The translations under genes were made by a program, and so were the position numbers. Under the pieces are notes generated by a model. The model ran no database searches, was not told the origin of the DNA, and saw only the letters and a program-made list of their open reading frames with translations. Positions 7,013 through 14,440 of a stretch of DNA of 22,309 nucleotides are shown one piece after another (within the stretch, counting starts at the first letter, position 1; each line of letters begins with the position of its first letter). The DNA is taken from contig CAZMUM010000061.1 of assembly GCA_964569385.1 (NCBI GenBank), positions 1 to 22,309 on the forward strand, in the 5' to 3' direction. This DNA comes from JAADHX01 sp964569385. Lineage in GTDB: Bacteria > Actinomycetota > Acidimicrobiia > Acidimicrobiales > Poriferisodalaceae.

Positions 7013-8803
7013 ATGGCAGCAACGACGGCGAACCAACCGTTGCTCGAATGGGTCGAGAAGTGGACGAGCGTCCTTCGGCCCGCCAACGTTTACTGGTGCG
7101 ACGGCTCCAAAGCCGAGTACGACCGCCTTACCGCCGAACTCGTAGATGCTGGCACCCTGATGCCACTAGACGCCCGTCCAGGTAGTTTCTTGGCTCGCTC
7201 GGACCCAGCCGATGTGGCCCGGGTCGAGGATCGCACCTTCATTTGTTCAACCAACGAGGTCGACGCCGGGGTCAACAACAACTGGCGGGCGCCCGACGAA
7301 ATGCGGTCGGACATGCTTGGGTTGTTCGATGGGGCCATGGAAGGTCGCACCATGTATGTCGTGCCGTTCTCGATGGGTCCGCTCGGATCGCCCATTGCCC
7401 ACATCGGTGTGCAGTTGACCGATAGCGCGTATGTCGCAACCTCCATGCGCATCATGACGCGCATGGGACAAGGTGCACTCGACGTGCTCGGCGCTGGCGA
7501 TTTCGTTCCGTGTGTTCACTCACTTGGCGCGCCACTAGCCGATGGCGAAGTCGACGTGGCGTGGCCATGCAACGCCGAGAACAAGTACATCGTGCACTTT
7601 CCCGAGACGCGCGAGATCTGGTCTTACGGATCTGGTTACGGTGGCAACGCTCTGCTCGGCAAGAAGTGTTTTGCTCTTCGGATCGCGTCGACCATGGCCC
7701 GCGACGAAGGTTGGCTCGCCGAACACATGCTTATCGTCAAGGTCACCTCCCCGAAGGGTGTATCGAAGTACGTGGCCGCGGCCTTCCCATCGGCGTGTGG
7801 CAAAACCAACATGGCCATGCTCATCCCGACGCTGCCAGGCTGGAAGATCGAGACGGTTGGCGACGACATCGCCTGGATGAAGTTCGGCGACGATGGCCAG
7901 CTTTACGCCATCAACCCAGAAGCCGGGTTCTTCGGAGTCGCTCCCGGTACCGGCGAAGACACCAACCCCAACGCCTTGGCGTGCCTAACCCACGACGCTG
8001 TGTTCACCAATGTCGCTCTTACCGACGACAGCGACATCTGGTGGGAGGGCCTCAGCAAAGAACCGCCGGCCCACCTCACCGACTGGCGCGGCGACTCCTG
8101 GACACCCGATTCCGGCACACCAGCGGCTCATCCCAACGCCCGGTTCACCGTGGCGGCAAGCCAATGCCCATCAATCGCCGACGAATGGCAGGACCCGGCC
8201 GGAGTGCCAATTTCGGCCATCATGTTCGGCGGTCGTCGAGCCACCACTGTGCCGCTGGTCGCTGAGGCATTCGACTGGGACCACGGCGTGTTCCTTGGTT
8301 CGGTCATGTCGTCGGAGATGACGGCTGCCGCTGCCGGCACAATCGGCAAGGTGCGACGCGATCCGTTCGCGATGCTGCCTTTCTGCGGTTACAACTTCGG
8401 AGACTACTTCGCGCACTGGCTCGAAATTGGCCAACGCGAAGGAGCCAAGCTGCCGAAGCTGTTCTACGTCAACTGGTTCCGCAAGAACGACGAGGGCAAG
8501 TTCATGTGGCCAGGTTTTGGCGACAACAGCCGCGTCCTCAAGTGGGTCTTCGAGCGTGTCGATGGCGAGGGCGATGCAGTGCAAACTGCAATCGGCTACG
8601 TACCTACCGCCGACAGTCTCGACACCAGCGGGCTCGACATGAGCAACGACGAGTTAGCAGCCCTGTTGGAAGTCAACAGTGCCGATTGGGCTCCCGAAGT
8701 CGACTCGATCCGCGAGTTCTTCGCCTCAATTGGCGATCGTCTCCCCGACGAACTCAACGACCAGGTCGATGCCCTAGAGTCCCGCCTAGCTCAGTCTGTC
8801 TAG
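7013..8803 (+). CDS. pckG: Phosphoenolpyruvate carboxykinase (GTP)
   Basis: This enzyme converts oxaloacetate and GTP to PEP, GDP and CO2, the entry step of gluconeogenesis, in the cytoplasm. The 596 residues match the usual length of the GTP-dependent class. The kinase-1a P-loop with the hyper-reactive cysteine reads FPSACGKTNMAM, Cys262 with GKT at 263-265. Other family blocks are visible: PANVYWCDGS near the N-terminus, the STNEVDAGVNNNW region, GDDIAWMKFGDDG, INPEAGFFGVAPGT, and MLPFCGYNFGDYF with NWFRK. The ATG start has GAGG 7 nt upstream. It is probably transcribed alone or with the small cold-shock-like gene before it. Nothing in it is unusual. Confidence 0.97.
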   Translation: MAATTANQPLLEWVEKWTSVLRPANVYWCDGSKAEYDRLTAELVDAGTLMPLDARPGSFLARSDPADVARVEDRTFICSTNEVDAGVNNNWRAPDEMRSDMLGLFDGAMEGRTMYVVPFSMGPLGSPIAHIGVQLTDSAYVATSMRIMTRMGQGALDVLGAGDFVPCVHSLGAPLADGEVDVAWPCNAENKYIVHFPETREIWSYGSGYGGNALLGKKCFALRIASTMARDEGWLAEHMLIVKVTSPKGVSKYVAAAFPSACGKTNMAMLIPTLPGWKIETVGDDIAWMKFGDDGQLYAINPEAGFFGVAPGTGEDTNPNALACLTHDAVFTNVALTDDSDIWWEGLSKEPPAHLTDWRGDSWTPDSGTPAAHPNARFTVAASQCPSIADEWQDPAGVPISAIMFGGRRATTVPLVAEAFDWDHGVFLGSVMSSEMTAAAAGTIGKVRRDPFAMLPFCGYNFGDYFAHWLEIGQREGAKLPKLFYVNWFRKNDEGKFMWPGFGDNSRVLKWVFERVDGEGDAVQTAIGYVPTADSLDTSGLDMSNDELAALLEVNSADWAPEVDSIREFFASIGDRLPDELNDQVDALESRLAQSV

Positions 8804-8867
8804 ACCTCGTGACTCTGGCCAGACGACTATTGTTCGCGCTCCCATTGGTCCGTGCTCCAGGAGTCCT

Positions 8868-9917
8868 ATGAGATTCGTTCTAACCCTGTTCGTTGCCATG
8901 ACTTTGTTCGCCGCGGCTTGCACTGGGTCTGATGGCGATGAACCCACCGTCACCGAGGATCCCTCGATCACCGCGGTCGACGAAATTGAAGCACCAACAT
9001 CAACAACAACCACCACCACCACCGCGGCGACCACGACTACAGAGGCGACTGCTCCAGCAGAGACCGCGGCCGAACTTGGTGCCGCTATCGGGTCATCGTT
9101 CAGTGATTCGGGAACTCCTATTTCCGACGCCGAAGAGGCATGCATTGGCGAACAAACAATTGATGCCCTAGGCCAGGATCGATTGGCGGCGGTAGGTGTG
9201 GCAAGGGCCAGTTTTACCTCTTTCCACCCAGCATTTCTGCCGGACCTAACCGACGCCGAGCGCGACCAACTCACCGACATAATCGCTGGTTGTGTAGACC
9301 TCCAACGGTTCATCGCCGACTTCTTTGGAAATGGCGACCAAGCTCTAACGAGTTGCTCGTTCGAGCTGTTCAGCGCCGAGGATGGCCGAGGCGTCATCCG
9401 GGCTGGCATGAACCCAGATACCGACGCGGGCTTCGACGCCATGTTCGACATCTTCGGAAAAGCCGACCCATGTTTCCTTGAAGACCTCGAGGTTGCCCCC
9501 GTCGACAGCCCCGAATCTCTGGCCTTGGCAATTGCAGCAGGATTCGACGACGGGACCGGCATCCCGACCGCCGACGAGAACCTTTGTGCCGCCGAGAGCG
9601 TCGTGATGGCGTTCGGAGTTGACCGGCTAGCCGAGGTCGGCTTGACAGTCGCCACGGTTGACGAGTGGGAGCCAGGATTATCGCCGACCATGACCGATGG
9701 TGAGCGCGACATCTATGTGGGCGCAATCGGTGCGTGCATCGACCTGCGGCAGCTCGTGCTCGACACGTTCGACAATTTCGACACTGCGTGCCTCGGTGAA
9801 ACGTTCACCAGCGACGACGCCCACCGCTTCTTCCGCACGTTCCTGGCACCTCCGGACGATCCGTCGTCTGAAACCCCATCTGACGTGCAGGCCAAGTTCG
9901 ACGCCTGCCCCCTCTAG
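8868..9917 (+). CDS. Secreted lipoprotein with two tandem four-cysteine domains
   Basis: The protein has 349 residues. ATG at 8868 is preceded by AGGAG at a spacing of 4. A short basic-hydrophobic signal peptide ends in a lipobox, FAAAC, with Cys18 as the predicted lipidated residue, so the protein should be tethered to the outer face of the membrane. A Thr-rich linker (about 45-58) follows. Residues ~69-205 and ~219-349 are two copies of one domain. Each has 'LG/LA-A-I...G.P..[DA]..E..C', then 'LG.DRLA.VG', then 'LTD.ER....I..C.DL...'. Cysteines are C92, C142, C163, C202 in copy A and C240, C290, C308, C347 in copy B, with spacings 50/21/39 and 50/18/39, suggesting two disulfides per domain. 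I do not recognise the domain. It is overall acidic. Function is unknown; it may bind an extracellular ligand or protein. Confidence 0.9.
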   Translation: MRFVLTLFVAMTLFAAACTGSDGDEPTVTEDPSITAVDEIEAPTSTTTTTTTAATTTTEATAPAETAAELGAAIGSSFSDSGTPISDAEEACIGEQTIDALGQDRLAAVGVARASFTSFHPAFLPDLTDAERDQLTDIIAGCVDLQRFIADFFGNGDQALTSCSFELFSAEDGRGVIRAGMNPDTDAGFDAMFDIFGKADPCFLEDLEVAPVDSPESLALAIAAGFDDGTGIPTADENLCAAESVVMAFGVDRLAEVGLTVATVDEWEPGLSPTMTDGERDIYVGAIGACIDLRQLVLDTFDNFDTACLGETFTSDDAHRFFRTFLAPPDDPSSETPSDVQAKFDACPL

Positions 9918-9928
9918 CCCACAACCCA

Positions 9929-10048
9929 GATCTACCCGTCACCGGGAAACGGCCGCCCGCAGCCACATGCCGGTGACAGTGGAGGTAGCAGACCTACCCG
10001 TCACCGGGAAACGGCCGCCCGCAACCATATGCCGGTGACAGTAGAGGT
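9929..10048. repeat. Two-copy tandem repeat, 62-bp period, with internal inverted arms
   Basis: Copies at 9929-9986 and 9991-10048 match at 54 of 58 positions. Each contains the perfect inverted pair GTCACCGG/CCGGTGAC (9938-9945 with 9970-9977, and 10000-10007 with 10032-10039) enclosing a 24-nt spacer that itself holds CGGCCG. Each unit can therefore fold as a stem-loop in DNA or RNA on either strand. The pair lies directly behind the lipoprotein stop. The element resembles an intergenic REP-like palindromic unit rather than coding sequence. Confidence 0.85.
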
Positions 10049-10053
10049 CTTTT

Positions 10054-10090
10054 CGGGTTGTCGCTCGAACAAAGTGAGAGCGAGAACCCG
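10054..10090. terminator. Strong stem-loop between convergent genes
   Basis: Arms 10054-10066 (CGGGTTGTCGCTC) and 10078-10090 (GAGCGAGAACCCG) pair over 13 positions with one G-G mismatch, around an 11-nt loop. The element sits between the plus-strand lipoprotein gene and the stop of the minus-strand gene ending at 10092. No T-tract follows on either strand, so if it terminates transcription it does so without the classical U-run. Confidence 0.5.
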
Positions 10091-10091
10091 G

Positions 10092-11108
10092 TTAGCGACC
10101 GGCGGTTGCCGCGGCAGCCATGCTAAAGGCTTTGGCGGTTGTTGCCAGGAGCTTCGACGGGGCTAGTGGTACCCCTGCGACGCCGGAGCAGTAACGGCCG
10201 AGTTGCTGGGTGAGGTCGCCGGCGCCGAGATCAAGATCAGTATCGCGCCGAACTCGTTTGGCGAACGACGCCCACGCGTCGAGAACTTCATCGCGGCTTG
10301 GTACGCCGAAGAAGTGTCCGATCGGGGCGGAGTGCCGTAGCTGCAACAACGGCGATCGACCAAGCAACGACACGAGCTGACATCGCCGTTCCAGAGCTTC
10401 ACGAGTAGCGGCGGAGTGTCGGGTCCACACCGAACACCGAGCCTCACAAACTCGGGGCCGTCTTCCCCAAACTCGGCCGGACTCTCGGGTGGCGCATACG
10501 ACTAGTTGGTCGCCTGTCTTGCTGAAGTCTTCGCGCATGAACCGGCGCCAGGCTTCCGGCGAACGCAACGGGTCTCGATCAGCAATCGCGGCCGCCTGAT
10601 GCTTCTGTGAACGACTCTGCCCACACTCGTCGTCGTCGAGATCACCCCAGCGGCTAGCTCGGCCGGCAACGTTCTTACCAAGCATGGCTGGATCGGCCGG
10701 ATGTCCGAGCGCGGACTCCCAAGCCAGGTGCCCGCCGAATTCGGCTACCAGATGCAGAATCGCCAGCGCATGCAACATCTGGCCTCGCCGCCAACGCACG
10801 TCGAACACTTCGAGCAGCAGTTGATACAGCGGAATGAACGATGACAGCGCGCCCCTGTTTTTTTGGTCCGGCTCGCTCGGAAACGCGACCGGGCCCATCT
10901 TGGCCATCAAGGCGCGCGGCACCAGCTTCGCCAGATCGGGCCGATCCTCGAGTTGTACATCCTCCAAGTCGAGCCTAAAGAGCCGCCGCCCAAGCAGGGA
11001 CAACGCCTCAACCTTCGGAGATCCCCGACCAGAGGCGATGGCTGCCGCCTCAGCTTCGGAAAACCGACAGTTGTCGAGGTGAAGAGCAACCAGGTCGATC
11101 TCGGCCAC
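10092..11108 (-). CDS. Hypothetical protein coupled to the alcohol dehydrogenase
   Basis: The protein has 338 residues and I do not recognise it. The GTG start at 11108 lies 4 nt after the TGA of the alcohol dehydrogenase gene, pointing to translational coupling and one operon. The N-terminal ~140 residues look helical and Leu/Ala-rich (LVALHLDN..., FIPLYQLLLEVFDV, MLHALAILHLVAEF). The middle (about 155-260) is rich in Arg, Trp and Cys, and the end is Ala-rich. There is no signal peptide, P-loop, or clear metal-binding motif; membrane helices are not convincing. A run of seven A residues occurs in codons 82-84 (Gln-Lys-Asn). Coding is supported by the intact frame and tight linkage, but function is unknown. 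Confidence 0.75.
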   Translation of the reverse strand: MAEIDLVALHLDNCRFSEAEAAAIASGRGSPKVEALSLLGRRLFRLDLEDVQLEDRPDLAKLVPRALMAKMGPVAFPSEPDQKNRGALSSFIPLYQLLLEVFDVRWRRGQMLHALAILHLVAEFGGHLAWESALGHPADPAMLGKNVAGRASRWGDLDDDECGQSRSQKHQAAAIADRDPLRSPEAWRRFMREDFSKTGDQLVVCATRESGRVWGRRPRVCEARCSVWTRHSAATREALERRCQLVSLLGRSPLLQLRHSAPIGHFFGVPSRDEVLDAWASFAKRVRRDTDLDLGAGDLTQQLGRYCSGVAGVPLAPSKLLATTAKAFSMAAAATAGR

Positions 11109-11112
11109 GAGT

Positions 11113-12204
11113 TCAGACGCTCAAGACGGTTCGTAGCCCGATACCGGCCTGCATGTCGGCGATAGCATCGTTGATCTCGCTAAGCGGACGTTTGGAGGTG
11201 ACCATAGCTTCGAGGTCGAGTTTGCCGTTTCGCCACAACGAAATGAGCCGCGGGAACTCGCGATGCGGGTTGCTGTGACCCATGAAACAACCGAGCAGCT
11301 TCTTACCGCCCGTTGCGAACACGATGGCGTGGATGCTCACCGAGTCTGACAACTTCGGGATGCCAACCATGGTAGTCGTACCACCGTTGCGAGTCGACGC
11401 AATGCAGACCTCAGTGAGAGCACTCGACCCCACTGCCTCAAACGCCTGGTCGACGCCGCGGCCTCCTAATAGCTCAAGGACTTGTTGGGGAACATCGCCC
11501 TCAGCGGGGTCGATGGTGTCGGTGCAACCGAACTGAAGGCTCTGCTCGCGACGCCCTTCGTTCATGTCGACTCCGATTATCCGCGAAGCGCCAACTATGC
11601 GGGCGCTCTGAACGATCGAGATTCCGACACCACCCAACCCGATGACCATGACGGTGTCGCCAGGCTGAACGTGGGCGGTGCTAACCACGGCACCAAACCC
11701 AGTCTGCACCGAGCATCCAAGAACGGACGCAATGTCGAGGGGAGTGTCGTCAGGAACCTTCACGGCGGCCGCAGATGGGACCACTGTGTGAGTGGCAAAG
11801 GCAGCCAGGTTGACGCCCATCCGCTGCACCGGCTCGCCGCCACGGCTGAGACGAGTGCCACCATCGGGAAACAGACCGGCTGCCGACTGCTCACACAGGG
11901 TGAAGTCGCCACGTACACAGAAGTAACACCGTCCACAAGATGGACGCAGACTGAGAATCACCTTGTCACCTTCGGCCAGGTCGAGAACACCAAGACCAAC
12001 CTTGGTGACGATGCCGCCGGCCTCATGTCCGAGCAACATCGGCATGACGCCTGGCAGCGAACCATCAATAAAGTGCAGGTCAGAGTGGCAAAGCCCGCAA
12101 TGTTCGAGCTCTACCTCGACCTCACCAGCGCGTGGTGACTCAAGCTCGACATCGTCGACTATCTCGAGTGGTTTTCCTGGTTCGGTCAAAAGGGCTGCGC
12201 GCAT
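11113..12204 (-). CDS. Zinc-dependent alcohol dehydrogenase (MDR superfamily)
   Basis: The protein has 363 residues from the ATG at 12204, chosen because GGAGA precedes it by 4 nt and the product then begins MRAALLTEPGKPLEIVDD, as this family does; an ORF start further up (12237) lacks this. The catalytic zinc site is represented by Cys39 in GLCHSD and His60-Glu61 in LGHEAGG. The structural zinc lobe has Cys90, Cys93, Cys96 and Cys104 (CGRCYFCVRGDFTLC). The Rossmann NAD(P) motif is GLGGVG, followed by Asp in IGVD. The LGCSVQTGFGAV block is typical of class III-like and mycothiol- or NDMA-type actinobacterial alcohol dehydrogenases. The actual substrate (alcohol, aldehyde or formaldehyde adduct) cannot be read from sequence. 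It is the first gene of an operon with the uncharacterised gene downstream. Confidence 0.93.
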   Translation of the reverse strand: MRAALLTEPGKPLEIVDDVELESPRAGEVEVELEHCGLCHSDLHFIDGSLPGVMPMLLGHEAGGIVTKVGLGVLDLAEGDKVILSLRPSCGRCYFCVRGDFTLCEQSAAGLFPDGGTRLSRGGEPVQRMGVNLAAFATHTVVPSAAAVKVPDDTPLDIASVLGCSVQTGFGAVVSTAHVQPGDTVMVIGLGGVGISIVQSARIVGASRIIGVDMNEGRREQSLQFGCTDTIDPAEGDVPQQVLELLGGRGVDQAFEAVGSSALTEVCIASTRNGGTTTMVGIPKLSDSVSIHAIVFATGGKKLLGCFMGHSNPHREFPRLISLWRNGKLDLEAMVTSKRPLSEINDAIADMQAGIGLRTVLSV

Positions 12205-12208
12205 CTGT

Positions 12209-12213
12209 TCTCC
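12209..12213 (-). promoter_or_regulatory. Ribosome-binding site fixing the alcohol dehydrogenase start
   Basis: GGAGA on the minus strand lies 4 nt before the ATG at 12204 and supports that codon over the ATG at 12237. Confidence 0.65.
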
Positions 12214-12318
12214 ATCGACGATTGGTCGGCAATTCAATTCGTACCGACCGTAGCGAGTGGGCCGGCTCCTGGCCAGCCAGGTGTGGGTCCCGCCAAATAG
12301 AGGTCAGACTGCGCAGAG

Positions 12319-12675
12319 TTATGTCGCCAGGAAACTAGCCCGTATACCGAGCCCCATTATCCAAATCGTGCCAAGGCCATAGAGCAGATACAGGTGACCA
12401 TCGATCTGTTGGCGGTAGCTGTAGAGAATCCCGATGCTGATTAGCGTGAGAAATCCATAGAGGAGATGAAAGTCTGGCGCCACGACCTCGGTCGTGTTCT
12501 GCACGATGACGCCGATAACCACCTGAACCATCATCAACACTTGGGCCACGCCAACAACCCACCACATCGATCGATGCCGAATTCTTGTGATCCAGTTAGC
12601 CGCTAGAACCCACGTGCCGGCTACCCCGTTGGCGATGACAACTACCCACGCAAAGTTCTGATGGAGCTCAAGCAC
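12319..12675 (-). CDS. Small four-helix membrane protein
   Basis: The protein has 118 residues. I start it at the GTG at 12675, which overlaps the end of the upstream di-iron gene by 8 nt; reading further upstream in this frame only gives a shadow of that gene. Four membrane helices are visible at about 8-28, 38-59, 70-87 and 95-115. Conserved-looking features are His5 in LELHQNF, His70 in DFHLLYGF, the YSYRQQ turn and the LLYG...MGLGIRA ending. Histidines near helix starts recall small heme or quinone membrane proteins, but a heme role is speculation. The overlap implies co-translation with the ferritin-like gene. I recall similar uncharacterised proteins in Actinomycetota but cannot name a family. 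Confidence 0.8.
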   Translation of the reverse strand: MLELHQNFAWVVVIANGVAGTWVLAANWITRIRHRSMWWVVGVAQVLMMVQVVIGVIVQNTTEVVAPDFHLLYGFLTLISIGILYSYRQQIDGHLYLLYGLGTIWIMGLGIRASFLAT

Positions 12676-13453
12676 GGGCCTCGGCGAACGCTTCTGACGC
12701 GAGGTCGACGATCTCGTCGATTTCTTCGTCGGTGAATCCGGCCAGCCGGCGGAAGTCGCGGGCCAGATGAATAGGGGCCTCTGGCTCCTCGCTGCGGGTA
12801 CCGCCAAAGCTGAACACCTTGTCGACGGCCCGTTGGAACTCAAGGGCCCTATCGAGGCGAGGTTTGTCGCCTTTGGTTAGGGCCCGAAGCCAATCCGAGC
12901 CCATCTTCACGTGCGTTACCTCGTCGGCAAGCATCCAGTCCTCGCAGAAGAACAGCACCGGATCCGCCATCGCTTCGCCAAAGTCGCGCATGGTGTTGAA
13001 CACGTCGATGGCCAAACCTTCGAGGGCTCGGTTGACACCGGTAAGCCTTAGCACCGGATCGGCGTTGCAGGCAGCTTCGAACAGGAGTGCCCGTTCGCCG
13101 AACTCGCCAATGTTGGTGCCCATGTGGGAGTTCAGCTTTAAGGAGATCTCGACGTGGCGGGCTTCGTCCCAACACTGCCTAGCCATATCGAGCTTCAGCT
13201 CAAAGGGCACCTCGTCTGGGCCCGTGCCTGTGGAGAAATCCCAACACGTGCGGCCGGCACCTTCCAGGGCTTGAATCTCGCCGGTGAAGATGCCATGCAT
13301 CAGACTACGAGCTGCATCTGGGGCCTGCTCCTTGGTCTCGTGTAGTTGGCTCTCGGCGTTGCGCTGGCGCGGTTCGAGGAGGGTCTCTTCGACGGTCACA
13401 CGGTTGAACCGCGAGTCTCTGGCAAGCTCGGCGGCAGCCATGTGACGTTTCAT
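12668..13453 (-). CDS. Ferritin-like di-iron protein (paralogue 2), DUF455/MiaE-like
   Basis: The protein has 261 residues. ATG at 13453 follows AAGGGG at a spacing of 6. It shows a ferritin-like four-helix di-iron ligand set: Glu59 (FTGEIQALEGAG), Glu97-x-x-His100 (WDEARHVE), Glu145 (NRALEGLA) and Glu178-x-x-His181 (ADEVTHVK), so two carboxylate/ExxH pairs. It is very similar along its whole length to the next gene upstream, from which it is separated by 39 nt, indicating tandem duplication. It lacks about 12 residues of that paralogue's N-terminal spacer and its C-terminal tail. Its stop overlaps the start of a small membrane protein. Activity (oxygenase, oxidase or iron handling) is not known; the DUF455 assignment is from remembered pattern. 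Confidence 0.88.
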   Translation of the reverse strand: MKRHMAAAELARDSRFNRVTVEETLLEPRQRNAESQLHETKEQAPDAARSLMHGIFTGEIQALEGAGRTCWDFSTGTGPDEVPFELKLDMARQCWDEARHVEISLKLNSHMGTNIGEFGERALLFEAACNADPVLRLTGVNRALEGLAIDVFNTMRDFGEAMADPVLFFCEDWMLADEVTHVKMGSDWLRALTKGDKPRLDRALEFQRAVDKVFSFGGTRSEEPEAPIHLARDFRRLAGFTDEEIDEIVDLASEAFAEARA

Positions 13454-13492
13454 TTTGGCCCCTTGTGGAGAGTTGAGCTAGCGGTACCTACG

Positions 13493-14335
13493 TTAGGCAG
13501 AAACACTCGCGCTGGCTTGAGCGGATCGCTCCCTGGCCTCCTCGGAGGCTTGAGCCGCAAGGTCGACAAGTTCGTGAATCTCGTCGTCGGTAAATCCGGC
13601 CTGTTCGCGAAACGCGCGGGCAAGGTGAACGGGTGACTTCTCGTCTTCGCTTCGGAAGCCGCCGAGACTAAACAGTTTGTCGACAGTACGTTGGAACTCG
13701 AGGGCCTTATCCCGGCGATCCTTGTCGTTGGCGGTGATCTTGCGGAGCCAGTCAGAACCCATCTTTACGTGGGTTACCTCGTCGGCAAGCATCCAGTCCT
13801 CGCAGAAGTACAAGACTGGGTCGCCGCTCAGGGTGCCAAAGTCGCGCATGGTGTTGAACACGTCGATAGCCAGACCTTCCAGGGCCCGGTTCACGCCAGT
13901 GAGTCTTAACATCGGGTCTTCGTTGCACGCAGCTTCGAATAGAAAGACCTGCTCGTCGAACTCGCCGATATTAGTACCCATGTGGTCGTTGAGCTTGATC
14001 GAAATCTCACAGTGCCTGGCTTCGTCCCAGCACTGGCGAGCCATATCGAGCTTCATCTCAAACGGAACGTCGTCTGGGCCGGTTCCGATGTCGAAATCCC
14101 AGCAGGTACGACCAGCACCCTCCAAGGCCTGAATTTCGCCAGTGAAGATGCCATGCATCAAACCGCGGGCGGCATCGGGGGCCTGGGGGTTCGACTGCTG
14201 AAGGCTATTGCCGCCCTCTTCGTCGCGGATCTCGCGCAAGCGGGTGTTACGAGGATCGAAGATGGAGTCCTCTAGACGGGTTCGGTTGAACCGGGCGTCT
14301 CGGGCCAGTTCGTCGGCTTTCATCATTCGTTTCAT
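13493..14335 (-). CDS. Ferritin-like di-iron protein (paralogue 1), DUF455/MiaE-like
   Basis: The protein has 280 residues. ATG at 14335 has GAGG about 8 nt upstream and is the promoter-proximal gene of a three-gene run. Ligands match those of its paralogue: Glu67, Glu105-x-x-His108, Glu153 and Glu186-x-x-His189. The long identical blocks (HGIFTGEIQALEGAGRTCWD, CEDWMLADEVTHVKMGSDW) show a recent or strongly constrained duplication. The Trp/Cys-rich GAGRTCWDF and ARQCWDEARH segments lie near the metal site. It has an extended acidic spacer at about 35-50 and an Ala/Ser tail (SAQASASVSA) that its partner lacks. It is presumably cytoplasmic, as no signal peptide is seen. A heterodimer with the paralogue is possible. 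Reaction and substrate are unknown. Confidence 0.88.
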   Translation of the reverse strand: MKRMMKADELARDARFNRTRLEDSIFDPRNTRLREIRDEEGGNSLQQSNPQAPDAARGLMHGIFTGEIQALEGAGRTCWDFDIGTGPDDVPFEMKLDMARQCWDEARHCEISIKLNDHMGTNIGEFDEQVFLFEAACNEDPMLRLTGVNRALEGLAIDVFNTMRDFGTLSGDPVLYFCEDWMLADEVTHVKMGSDWLRKITANDKDRRDKALEFQRTVDKLFSLGGFRSEDEKSPVHLARAFREQAGFTDDEIHELVDLAAQASEEARERSAQASASVSA

Positions 14336-14440
14336 CGATGCACCTCATCTTTTCTATGTGCGAATCTACCAACCCATCGACACATTGACCTAGTCGGATA
14401 ACCGCGGGCCGAATCGGGCGGTCGATAGGTTGGCGTTGTT

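Noticed and set aside
7510..8265. Plus-strand frame of 251 codons within pckG in another phase
   Set aside because: Arg-rich shadow of a highly conserved enzyme; overlaps the P-loop region.
8814..8823. TCTGGCCAGA palindrome after pckG
   Set aside because: A ten-base palindrome with no loop and no T-tract is expected by chance in sequence of this composition.
8786..9712. Long minus-strand frame (308 codons) opposite the lipoprotein gene
   Set aside because: The Ser/Val-rich composition mirrors the Thr/Asp codons of the opposite strand; the plus-strand frame has a lipobox, ribosome-binding site and internal duplication.
12268..12281. CCTGGC-CA-GCCAGG palindrome behind the small membrane gene as a terminator
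   Set aside because: The two-base loop forces a short stem, it lies about 40 bp past the stop and has no T-tract; too weak to call.
12676..12843. N-terminal extension of the small membrane protein to the ATG at 12843
   Set aside because: The extra 56 residues are a frame-shifted shadow of the di-iron gene end; the GTG at 12675 gives a compact membrane protein with normal coupling.
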